Positions 48,352-57,238 of a stretch of 64,000 nucleotides of DNA are shown here, piece after piece. The translations under genes and the position numbers were made by a program. Origin of the DNA: Gemmatimonadaceae bacterium (GTDB lineage Bacteria > Gemmatimonadota > Gemmatimonadetes > Gemmatimonadales > Gemmatimonadaceae); contig JAICLZ010000001.1 in assembly GCA_025929535.1 (NCBI GenBank), forward strand, positions 1 through 64,000, in the 5' to 3' direction. The notes beneath the pieces are model-generated. The model searched no databases, was not told where the DNA came from, and saw nothing but the letters and a program-made list of their open reading frames with translations. Each line of letters opens with the position of its first letter. Position 1 is the stretch's first letter.

Positions 48352-50286
48352 CTAGCTCTCGATGGTTGCGCCCAGCGCGGTGAGCGCGCCTCGAAGATCG
48401 TTGAGCAGCGCCTCGGGATGCTCGTGCCCTTCGTACACCACCTCTGCTGCCACGCGCCGCATCCATTCCTGCTGATCGCCGGTGCCATCGCTGCGCGTGA
48501 TCACGACCGTGCGCACGTTCTCCAACCGGTGGTCGTCGGACACGAAGTCGAGCACGCGCTTCACATCGGGCTCCGGCATGGTCACGTCCAGAAAGAGAAG
48601 ATCCGACGGCTCCTTTTCCAGCGCCGCGATGCATGCACTGCCCGTGTCGCACGTGCGCACGCGCACGCCGAGCGAGCGGAGCAGATCCGCCAGCAGCGTG
48701 CGCGCGTCGTAGTCGTCGTCCACCACGAGCGCGCTGTGCATCGTCTTCCGCTCGCGAAGACGCTCCAGCACATCGATCAGCACCCGGCGGTCGACGGGCT
48801 TGACCAGATAGTCCGCGACGCCGAGCGAGAAGCCGAGCGAGCGCTCGGAAACGATCGACATGACGATCACCGGCGTGCGGCAGAGCTCCGGATCATTTTT
48901 TATCTCGCGCAGCACCTGCCAGCCGTCCTTCTCCGGCATCATGATGTCCAGCGTGATGGCGAACGGCTTCAGGATGCGCGCGAGCTCCATCCCACGGTCG
49001 CCGTTGAGTGCCCCGACCACGCGAAAGTGCGCCGGCGCGAGCGAGTCGCGAAGCAGCGAAATGACCTCCGGATCGTCGTCGATGGCGACGATGATCGGAT
49101 CGTTCGAGAGCATGGCTTCATCCGGGATGTCGCCCTGCTCGCCCACGAGCGCCTCGCCGAGCGGCCGGATGGGAAAGCGCATGGAGAACGAGGTGCCGTG
49201 TCCCGGCTCGCTCTTCACGCTCACGGTGCCGCCGAGCAGCTCGACGGTGCGCTTCACGATCGCGAGTCCCAGCCCGATGCCCTGAAAGCGGCGCGTGGTA
49301 CCGGACTCGATCTGGTGAAAGTCGTCGAAGATGTAGCCGATGTTCTCGGGGGCGATGCCGATGCCGGTATCGCGTACGTGGGTAACCATCGTGTCGCCCT
49401 CATCCTCTTCGACGGACAGCTCCACCTCACCGCCCTCGGGAGTGAACTTCACCGCGTTCGAGGCGAGGTTGAGCACCACCTGCTTGTACTTGGCACGATC
49501 GAGCCGCACGCGGCGCTTGATACGCGTGCGCACCGAGACGCGCAGATTCTTGTCGCGCGCGAAGGAGGCGGTCGCATCCTTGACTTCGGCGAGCACCGCG
49601 CTCGGATCGAACTCGTCGACGCGCAGCTCGGCGCGTCCCGACTCGATCTTCGCGAGATCGAGCACGTCGTCGATGAGCAGCTGGAGGTCCTTCGCACGCC
49701 GGACGATCGACTGCACCGCGCGCTCCTGCTGCGCGCTCACCGCTCCATAGACGCCATCGCGCAGCAATCCTGCGTAGCCCAGCACGGCGTTCAGCGGCGT
49801 GCGGAGCTCGTGCGACATCGTGGCGAGAAAGCGAGCCTTGGCCTCGCCCGCCTCGACGAGCGCGCGCGCTCGCAGCGCCAGCTGCTCGTTCGCGGCGAGG
49901 AGCTCCTGGCTGATCCGCGCATACTCGTCCGTCTGCGCTTCGGCGCGCTCGTGCGCGCGCTCCAGGGCAACGCGCTGCTCATCGAACTCGGCCGGCTGCC
50001 CCACGAGCCATCGGGTGTCGTCCTCGGCGATGACATAGAACGTGCGTGGCTTGGGATCACCGGCGCCCGTGAACGTGAGCTGCACCACCGGCTTTTCCAG
50101 CTCACCTCTGCCCAGAATTCGGTCTACCAGATCGCCGGCATCCTTTTCGACGGATTCGGCAAGCGAGCGGCCCTCCAGAGAATGGTCGAGCCCGAGCTCG
50201 CGCTCGAGCGCACCGTTGCTCTCGCAGAAGTTTCCTTGCGTGTCGAGCCCGAGTACCGGGAAAGGGAGAAGCGAAATGAGGCTCAC
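48352..50286 (-). CDS. hybrid sensor histidine kinase (PAS-HisKA-HATPase-REC-REC), predicted soluble
   Basis: FLATMSHELRTPLNAVLGYAGLL, NLASNAVKFTPEGG, DTGIGIAPENIGYIFDDF, GIGLGLAIVKRTVELLGG; receivers LDIMMPEKDG and LDVTMPEPD. Confidence 0.93.
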   Translation of the reverse strand: MSLISLLPFPVLGLDTQGNFCESNGALERELGLDHSLEGRSLAESVEKDAGDLVDRILGRGELEKPVVQLTFTGAGDPKPRTFYVIAEDDTRWLVGQPAEFDEQRVALERAHERAEAQTDEYARISQELLAANEQLALRARALVEAGEAKARFLATMSHELRTPLNAVLGYAGLLRDGVYGAVSAQQERAVQSIVRRAKDLQLLIDDVLDLAKIESGRAELRVDEFDPSAVLAEVKDATASFARDKNLRVSVRTRIKRRVRLDRAKYKQVVLNLASNAVKFTPEGGEVELSVEEDEGDTMVTHVRDTGIGIAPENIGYIFDDFHQIESGTTRRFQGIGLGLAIVKRTVELLGGTVSVKSEPGHGTSFSMRFPIRPLGEALVGEQGDIPDEAMLSNDPIIVAIDDDPEVISLLRDSLAPAHFRVVGALNGDRGMELARILKPFAITLDIMMPEKDGWQVLREIKNDPELCRTPVIVMSIVSERSLGFSLGVADYLVKPVDRRVLIDVLERLRERKTMHSALVVDDDYDARTLLADLLRSLGVRVRTCDTGSACIAALEKEPSDLLFLDVTMPEPDVKRVLDFVSDDHRLENVRTVVITRSDGTGDQQEWMRRVAAEVVYEGHEHPEALLNDLRGALTALGATIES

Positions 50287-50443
50287 GGAAGTCGAGGAAT
50301 TTGAATCGAAGCGCGTATCTCGTTGTGTAGTATCGTGTTCGCCAACTATGGCCGTTAATGCAATTCATACGCCCATGGCACGTTGGGATGCTCCTCTCAG
50401 GCGTTAGTTTGCCCCAACCTCGAAACCAACCCCAATCCACCAC

Positions 50444-52273
50444 GTGAGGCGTAACGTGATCGAGCGAGCTCTGCTATGGACGGCGCTGGCCTTTGCGGCT
50501 ACCGGAAACGCACGCGCACAGACTCCGGCCTCCTCTGTAGGGATTTCGGCCGCGATCTCCGGTATCGGCTACCACATCACGATCGATAGTGCGGACGCCG
50601 CACAGCGAAGAATTCGCGTCGCGATGACGTTTACCGCGGCTTCCGCGGATCCGGTGCTGCTCGCACTCCCGGCATGGACGCCCGGCTCGTATGAGCTCAC
50701 CTATTGGGCCAGGAACGTCTCGGCCTTCGTGGCAGCGAGCGGCGGACGCCAGCTGAGCTGGGACAAGGCGGACTACCAGACGTGGCGGGTGCGCCCGTCG
50801 GCTGCCGGACCGGTGTCCGTGTCCTTCGAGTACCGCAACGACTCGCTCGACAACTCGAACTCCTGGAGCCAGCGCGATTTCGCGCTGCTCAACGGCGCCA
50901 CCCTCTTTCTGTATCCGGCGGGTCGCCCGTTCGATTTCGCGAGCACGGTCGAGCTGCGCCTCCCTTCGAGCTGGCGAGTGGCCACCGGAATGCCAGCTAC
51001 TGGCCGCAACACGTTCAACGCGAGCAACTATCACGATCTGGTCGACTTTCCGATCATGGCGGGCCGCTTCGACTTCGACAGCACGCGCGTCGGCAGCGGG
51101 TGGCTTCGATTCGCGAGCTACCCCGCGTCCGTGGAGACGGCTGCACGCCGCGCCACCACACTCTCCGAGCTATCGAAGATCATCCCCGTCGAGTCCGCGG
51201 TGTTCGGTGAGACGCCGTGGACCACGTACACGGTCATGCAGATCGCCGACTCGGCCTTTGCCGCGATCGTAGGGCTCGAGCACCAGAACTCGCACGTCGA
51301 TCTCACGAACGTGCTCGCGATCGGACAGCCGGTGCTCACGTCGGTGTACGCGCACGAGATCTTCCACGCATGGAACGTGAAGCGGCTGCGTCCTGTGGAT
51401 TTGTGGCCGTATCAGTACGCGCACGAGCAGCCGACGAGCTGGCTGTGGGTGAGCGAGGGGGTGACGGACTACTATGCCGATCTCGCGCTCGTGCGCAGTG
51501 GCGTGAGTGACAGCAGCGCGTTCTTCGCAACGACCGCGGGAAAGATCCGCGAGATTGCCGATCTGCCGCCATTCGGACTCGATGACGCGTCGCTCTCCGC
51601 CTGGATTCATCCCACCGATGGCACCGCGGACGCGTACTACCCGAAAGGCTCACTCGCCGGGCTGCTGCTCGACATCCTGATCCGCGATGCGAGCGACAAC
51701 AAGCACTCGCTGGACGAGGTGATGCGCCAGCTCTATCGCCAGGACTACAAGGCGGGGAAGGGGTTCACGGGCGCCGACTGGTGGAACGCGGTGCAGGGCG
51801 CAGCCGGCGGAAAGTCGTTCACCGACTTCAATGCGCGCTACATCGATGGACGCGACCCATATCCCTGGCAGACGGTGCTTCCGCTGGCCGCGCTCGAGCT
51901 CCGCTCCGATTCCACGCGCGTGCCCGTGCTCGGCGTGACGATGTCGCAGGAGGACAACGGGTCGCGCGTCACCGGTGTTGCACCCGGATCCACGGCGGAG
52001 CTGGCAGGCGTACAACCCGGCGACGACCTCGTGTCGGTGGGAGACATCCCGGGCAGCGCCGCCGCACTCTCGGAGCATCTGCGCGCGAAGTACGGGAATG
52101 CCGCGAACGGCACCATCATCCCGATCACGATCGTGCGCGATGGAAGGCAAAGCTCCCTCGCGGGCCCGCTGCAGTTCACGTGGCGGGTGGATCTGCGCAT
52201 CGCGACGATGCCGGGAGCTTCGCCGAAAGCCGTGCGCGTGCGCAGCGGGATTCTGCACGGAACGACGGGGTGA
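50444..52273 (+). CDS. M61-family metallopeptidase with PDZ domain
   Basis: Signal peptide, YAHEIFHAWNVKRLRP zinc motif, WVSEGVTDYYADL, C-terminal PDZ GVAPGSTAELAGVQPGDDLVSVG. Confidence 0.93.
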   Translation: MRRNVIERALLWTALAFAATGNARAQTPASSVGISAAISGIGYHITIDSADAAQRRIRVAMTFTAASADPVLLALPAWTPGSYELTYWARNVSAFVAASGGRQLSWDKADYQTWRVRPSAAGPVSVSFEYRNDSLDNSNSWSQRDFALLNGATLFLYPAGRPFDFASTVELRLPSSWRVATGMPATGRNTFNASNYHDLVDFPIMAGRFDFDSTRVGSGWLRFASYPASVETAARRATTLSELSKIIPVESAVFGETPWTTYTVMQIADSAFAAIVGLEHQNSHVDLTNVLAIGQPVLTSVYAHEIFHAWNVKRLRPVDLWPYQYAHEQPTSWLWVSEGVTDYYADLALVRSGVSDSSAFFATTAGKIREIADLPPFGLDDASLSAWIHPTDGTADAYYPKGSLAGLLLDILIRDASDNKHSLDEVMRQLYRQDYKAGKGFTGADWWNAVQGAAGGKSFTDFNARYIDGRDPYPWQTVLPLAALELRSDSTRVPVLGVTMSQEDNGSRVTGVAPGSTAELAGVQPGDDLVSVGDIPGSAAALSEHLRAKYGNAANGTIIPITIVRDGRQSSLAGPLQFTWRVDLRIATMPGASPKAVRVRSGILHGTTG

Positions 52274-52282
52274 GCGTGGCGC

Positions 52283-52694
52283 CTACGGCTTCGGCGCGGT
52301 CTGGCGGTACCAGTCGATGACCGAGGAATCGTGCGGGGCCAGCACCGGCGCGCGGGCGCGCATCAGCTGCTCGATCTTGCTCGACTCGCGAGGGCCCCGC
52401 GAGATCCACTCCACTCCGCTGCTGGTGGCGAAGTAGTCATCCTCGATGCGCACGCCGATGTTCGCGTAGCGCTGCACGGCGGCGCGCAGCGTCATCGTGG
52501 CCGTGCCGCCGCGTTTCACCAGAACGAGCGCCGCCCGGGGCTCGGTGATACCGGTCAGGTAATAAAACGAGGGAACCGGATAGAAGCTGAGATAATCCTC
52601 CGCGGGCTCGTGACCGCCGCGCGGCGAACTCGGCGCGCGGAACCTGGGCCGCGAGGGGCATCCCGGCGAGTGCGCAAAACAGCGCGATGAGCAT
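52283..52694 (-). pseudogene. degraded aminopeptidase P (Xaa-Pro aminopeptidase) with internal deletion and frameshift
   Basis: Signal peptide MLIALFCALAGMPLAAQVPRAEFAARR in one frame, then GGHEPAEDYLSFYPVPSFYYLTGITEPRAALVLVKRGG (AMP_N) in another frame, joined directly to the C-terminal tail RYANIGVRIEDDYFATSSGVEWISRGPR; metal-binding peptidase core absent. Confidence 0.7.
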
Positions 52695-52807
52695 GCCGCG
52701 CCCGAACACGATGGTCGGCCTGGCATTCGAAGGGGAAGTCGGCAGATGCACGCGGTCGGGATTTCGAAAGGGGTACTGGCGAGACTGGGTGCTCTCGTGA
52801 ATCATAG

Positions 52808-53563
52808 TTGCAGTCTCTTTCCGCGTGGAGCAAGCTCGTGACCGTGCCAGCGAATACGTCCGCCGCGCCCCAGGCATCGCTCTGGGAAGACTTCATCGAC
52901 ATCATCACCTCGCCGTCGGCGGTGTTCCGGCGTCGCGAGAATTCCGGATTCGGCCTGCAGCTCCTGATCGTCACGGTGCTCTTCGCCATCATCCTGCTTG
53001 GCACGAAGTCGCTCATCCAGCCCGTGTTCGACGCGGAGATGTCGCGACAGACCGCGCAGATTCTGAAAGCGCATCCGGAGATCACGGCGGACAAGATCCA
53101 GGGGCAGATGGCGTTCGGCCAGAAGATCGCGCCATTCCTCATCATCGTGACGATCCCGATCTCGATCATGCTGACCGGGCTGGTGCTCTGGGTGGTGGGA
53201 AAGATCTTCGAGTCGAAGCAGATGGCGCGAGCCGCGTTCATGGTCGCGACGTATGCCTTCGTTCCCCGGATCATCGGCACCGTGGTGGGAGCCGTGATCG
53301 CGTATTTCTCGAGTCCCGAACGGCTCACCGGTGCGGCGCGCATCACCGTCTCACTCGGCGCGCTTCTCGATCCCGACACGGCATCGCCCGTGCTCATGGC
53401 GCTGCTCACACGCGTGGACCTGTTCACGCTCTGGCAGACCGTGCTGCTCGCGATCGGGCTGCAGGTCACGGGAAAGGTCTCGAAGTCGAGCTCCTACATC
53501 GCGGCGGCGCTCGTCTGGTTGATCGGTGCGCTCCCTACCGTGATCGGCGCACTGCGACGCTGA
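52808..53563 (+). CDS. Yip1-domain membrane protein
   Basis: SLWEDFIDIITSPSAVFRRRENSGFGLQLLIVTVLFAIILL and multiple TMs typical of the YIP1 family. Confidence 0.78.
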   Translation: MQSLSAWSKLVTVPANTSAAPQASLWEDFIDIITSPSAVFRRRENSGFGLQLLIVTVLFAIILLGTKSLIQPVFDAEMSRQTAQILKAHPEITADKIQGQMAFGQKIAPFLIIVTIPISIMLTGLVLWVVGKIFESKQMARAAFMVATYAFVPRIIGTVVGAVIAYFSSPERLTGAARITVSLGALLDPDTASPVLMALLTRVDLFTLWQTVLLAIGLQVTGKVSKSSSYIAAALVWLIGALPTVIGALRR

Positions 53564-53576
53564 TTCGCCTGCAGCG

Positions 53577-54743
53577 CTATTTGAGCAGCAGCTTCGCGAT
53601 CGTCTGGAGCTGCATGTTGGACGTTCCTTCGTAGATGGTGCCAATCTTGGCGTCGCGATAGAACTTCTCGACCGGATAGTCCTTCGTGTAGCCGTAGCCG
53701 CCGTGCAGCTCGACGCAGAGTGACGTGACGCGCTCGCACACCTGTGACGCGAACAGCTTCGCCGATGCCGCTTCGCGCGTGAACGGCTGCCCGCCGTCCT
53801 TGAGCCGCGCGGCGTTGTAAACGAGGAGTCGCGCGGCCTCCAGCTCGGTTGCCACCTGCGCGAGCTGAAACTGGATCGCCTGAAAATCCGCCAGCCGCGT
53901 ACCGAACTGCCTGCGCTCCTTCACGTACGCGATCGTCGTCTCGAGGGCCCCGCGGGCGATGCCGAGCATCTGCGCGCCGATGCCGATCCGACCCTCGTTG
54001 AGCGTCTCGATCGCGATCTTGTAGCCCTGGCCCACCTCGCCCAGCACGTTCGCGTCGGGAACGAGGCAGCCGTCGAAGAGGAGCTCCGTCGTGCTCGAGG
54101 CGCGAATGCCGAGCTTGTCCTCTTTCTTGCCGACGGTGAAGCCCGGCGTGTCCCGCTCCACGATGAACGCCGTGATTCCCTTGTAGCCGGCGGATGGATT
54201 CGCGTTCGCGAACACGACGAAAATGCCGGCGTCCGCTCCGTTGGTGATCCAGAGCTTCCGGCCCGTGAGCGACCAGCCATCGCCCTGCTTCTCGGCACGC
54301 GTGGCCAGGCCGAACGCATCCGAGCCGGAGCCGGCTTCGGAGAGCGCGTAGGCACCGATCGTCCGTGAGGTGAGGCGCCGCAGAAACATCTCGCGCTGCG
54401 CGTCAGTGCCGTAGCGCGCGATCGGATAATTCACGAGCGTGTTCTGCACGTCGACCATGATGGCAGCGGAGGCGTCGACGCGGCTGATCTCTTCGACGGC
54501 GAGCGTCACCATCATGAGCGATCCGGCGGCGCCGCCATACGTCTCCGCGACCTCGATGCCCATGAGGCCGAGCTCGAACAGCGCCGGGATCAGGGCGGGA
54601 TCGATGCGCGCGGCACGCTCCATCTCCTGCACGCGCGGCCGAACTTCCTGCTCCGCAAACGCCGCCACTGCATCGCGGAAGGCGCTCTCCTCCTCGGACA
54701 GTGTGGTGAGCGCCGGGTGCGAGACCGAAATGTCGGTAGTCAT
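53577..54743 (-). CDS. acyl-CoA dehydrogenase
   Basis: YALSEAGSGSDAFGLATRAEKQGDGWSLTGRKLWITNGADAGIFVVFA...ELHGGYGYTKDYPVEKFYRDAKIGTIYEGTSNMQ. Confidence 0.97.
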   Translation of the reverse strand: MTTDISVSHPALTTLSEEESAFRDAVAAFAEQEVRPRVQEMERAARIDPALIPALFELGLMGIEVAETYGGAAGSLMMVTLAVEEISRVDASAAIMVDVQNTLVNYPIARYGTDAQREMFLRRLTSRTIGAYALSEAGSGSDAFGLATRAEKQGDGWSLTGRKLWITNGADAGIFVVFANANPSAGYKGITAFIVERDTPGFTVGKKEDKLGIRASSTTELLFDGCLVPDANVLGEVGQGYKIAIETLNEGRIGIGAQMLGIARGALETTIAYVKERRQFGTRLADFQAIQFQLAQVATELEAARLLVYNAARLKDGGQPFTREAASAKLFASQVCERVTSLCVELHGGYGYTKDYPVEKFYRDAKIGTIYEGTSNMQLQTIAKLLLK

Positions 54744-54785
54744 GCTGACAATCTTACGTCGGGGACATCACGCGCGCAGCGCCGG

Positions 54786-55274
54786 CTAATGCGCGATGCT
54801 TTCTCCCACGCGTGCGTTTGCCGCCGAACTCGCCTCCGCGCAGCCCGCGCCGCAGTAGCGCGGCGGCGTGCCCGCGGGGCGCGCACATCGATGCGACTCC
54901 ACACATTCGACGGCCGGCACCCCCGAGCGAGAGAGCACGACGGCCGCGAGCTGCTCGCTCACGCCGAATGCCGCCGTCACCTGCACCGGAATTCCCGGAT
55001 GAGCGGCCGCGATCTCCGCCACCATGCGAGGGATGTCGCGCGTGGAATGTTTGCCCGGGGAGAGCATGTACGGAAAGACCACGATCTCCGTCGCGCCGGC
55101 AGCGATGCACGCATCGAATCCGTCCGCGATCGTGGGGGCGGCGAGCTCCATGTGGGCGACGCGCACGAGGACGCGCTCGCCCGCCATGCGCTGCACGAGC
55201 TCGCCCACGCATTCGAGCATGTGATTCGCCTCTTCTTTCACCGAGCCGTGATCGATGATCAGGATTCCCTTCAC
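54786..55274 (-). CDS. CbiX/SirB-type sirohydrochlorin chelatase-like protein
   Basis: GILIIDHGSVKEEANHMLE and VVFPYMLSPGKHSTRDIPRMV; GTG 55274 preceded by GAGGAG. Confidence 0.85.
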   Translation of the reverse strand: MKGILIIDHGSVKEEANHMLECVGELVQRMAGERVLVRVAHMELAAPTIADGFDACIAAGATEIVVFPYMLSPGKHSTRDIPRMVAEIAAAHPGIPVQVTAAFGVSEQLAAVVLSRSGVPAVECVESHRCARPAGTPPRYCGAGCAEASSAANARVGESIAH

Positions 55275-55327
55275 GTGTGCTCCTCGCTGGACCGGTCCCC
55301 CAATATACCGTGGCTTTCCGCCGCCGC

Positions 55328-57238
55328 TCAGCTCTCGAGCACCCGCACCGCGAGCTCGACCTTGCCGAATGGCGCGGACACCTGCGCGCCCTGCACGGCG
55401 CCGCGCACGCGCTCGAGCATCTCGCGGGCGATCGCGATCCCTTCGGCCACTGCATGCTCCTTCGAGCTTTCGCTCGCCGCCCGCATGCGTGCGAGCACCG
55501 ATTCCGGCACCACCACTCCGGGCACCTCGTTGGCCAGAAACTCGGCGTTTCGCGCGGACACGAGCGGCCAGATCCCCGCGACAATCGGAATGCGCACGTG
55601 CGCGATCGACTCGAGAAAGCGCTCGAGCTGCTCGACATCGAACACGGGCTGCGTGATCGCGTACTCCGCGCCGGCGTCCACCTTCCACTCGAATCGCCGC
55701 AGCTCGTATGCCGGATCGAGCGCCGCGGGATTCACGCCCACACCGACCGTGAACGCCGTCGGCCGGCCGATCGCGTTGCCGCCGGGGTCGAGGCCCTTGT
55801 TCAAGCGGCTCACGAGATTCGTGAGGCCGATCGAATCGATGTCGAACACCGCGGTGGCATCGGGGTAGGGCCCCATCTTCGGCGGATCACCCGTGATGAT
55901 GAGGAGATTCCGCAGCCCCATCGCGGAGGCGCCGAGCAGGTCGCTCAGCATGCCGAGAAGATTCCGGTCGCGGCAACAGTAGTGCGTCACCGTCTCCATC
56001 CCGATGCGCTGCTCGATGAGGAGACTCGTCATGAGCGCACCCATGCGACTCTGCGCGCGCGGTCCATCGGGAACGTTCACCGCGTCCACGCCGGCCACCT
56101 TGAGCGCGGAGACGCCCTCCAGCATCGCGGTCGCATCGACGCCGCGGGGCGGCACGATCTCCACCGACGTGACGAACTCGTTGCGCGCGATCTTTCCCGC
56201 CCAGCGTGAGCGCCGCGCGAACGGCATCGCCTCCACGCCTGTCGCGCTCGCGGGCTCCGCGCCCGGCTCGTCGGCGCCGAGCGTGTGCGGCATCTGGTAG
56301 CGCACGCTCGGGCGCCGCTGGTTGCGCGGCACGAGCGGTCGAATGCCGTCCACGAGCGACTTGATGTGATCGGGCGTCGTTCCGCAACAGCCGCCGATCA
56401 GCTTTGCGCCCGCCTGGATGAAGTGGCGCGCGTAGCTCGCCATGTACTCGGGGCTCGCCATGTACATCGTGCGTCCCGAAACGTCGCGAGGCATGCCGGC
56501 GTTCGGCTGCGCGCTCAGCTTCCGCTTCGTGACCGCGGCCATCCGCTCGATGGCTTCGAGAATCGCCTGCGGTCCCACCGAGCAGTTGAGCCCAATGACG
56601 TCCGCGCCCCACTCGTCGAGTGTGCGCGCGACGTCTTCCGGCGTCGCCCCGAACGGCGTGAGCCCGTCCTGTCCGATCGTCATCTGCGCGATCACCGGCG
56701 TCCCCAGCGAGAGCTCGCGCGCGGCCGCGAGCGCCTGCTCGATCTCGCCGAGGTCGCTGAAGGTCTCGAGCAGAAAGCAGTCCGCGCCGCCTTCGAGCAG
56801 CGCGTGCATCTGCTCGCGGAAATGTCCGCGCGCCTCCTCGCGGCTCGTGGCGCCGAACGGCTCGATGCGAACGCCGAGTGGCCCAACGGCACCCGCCACG
56901 AGCACGTTCGCGCCCGCCGCCTCGCGCGCGATCTCCGCCGCACGGCGATTGAACTCGGCCACGTGATTCTCGAGTCCGTACTGCGCGAGCTTGAGCCTGT
57001 TCGCGCCGAAGCTGTTCGTCTCGAGCAGCTCGGCGCCCGCCTTCACGTACGCGCGATGCACATCGAGCACGAGCTCGGGGGAGCGCACGTTGAGCTCATC
57101 GTAGCATTGGTTGATGAACACGCCGCGCGAGTAGAGCATCGTGCCCATCGCTCCATCCGCCACCATGATGCGCTCCGGATCCACGATCCCGCGCACATCG
57201 GGACGCGCCTGTGCGCGATTGTCCGCCACGGTGCTCAT
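55328..57238 (-). CDS. bifunctional homocysteine S-methyltransferase / methylenetetrahydrofolate reductase
   Basis: N-terminal MVADGAMGTMLYSRG...LIGGCCGTTPDHI; C-terminal MetF region (SVEIVPPRG...LLIITGDPPKMGPYPDATAVFDID); ATGA overlap with metH. Confidence 0.93.
   Translation of the reverse strand: MSTVADNRAQARPDVRGIVDPERIMVADGAMGTMLYSRGVFINQCYDELNVRSPELVLDVHRAYVKAGAELLETNSFGANRLKLAQYGLENHVAEFNRRAAEIAREAAGANVLVAGAVGPLGVRIEPFGATSREEARGHFREQMHALLEGGADCFLLETFSDLGEIEQALAAARELSLGTPVIAQMTIGQDGLTPFGATPEDVARTLDEWGADVIGLNCSVGPQAILEAIERMAAVTKRKLSAQPNAGMPRDVSGRTMYMASPEYMASYARHFIQAGAKLIGGCCGTTPDHIKSLVDGIRPLVPRNQRRPSVRYQMPHTLGADEPGAEPASATGVEAMPFARRSRWAGKIARNEFVTSVEIVPPRGVDATAMLEGVSALKVAGVDAVNVPDGPRAQSRMGALMTSLLIEQRIGMETVTHYCCRDRNLLGMLSDLLGASAMGLRNLLIITGDPPKMGPYPDATAVFDIDSIGLTNLVSRLNKGLDPGGNAIGRPTAFTVGVGVNPAALDPAYELRRFEWKVDAGAEYAITQPVFDVEQLERFLESIAHVRIPIVAGIWPLVSARNAEFLANEVPGVVVPESVLARMRAASESSKEHAVAEGIAIAREMLERVRGAVQGAQVSAPFGKVELAVRVLES

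Noticed and set aside
48328-48352. Hairpin GCCGGGCG...CGCCCGGC after the hybrid kinase
   Set aside because: GC-rich 8-bp stem without a T-tract; could be chance in GC-rich DNA.
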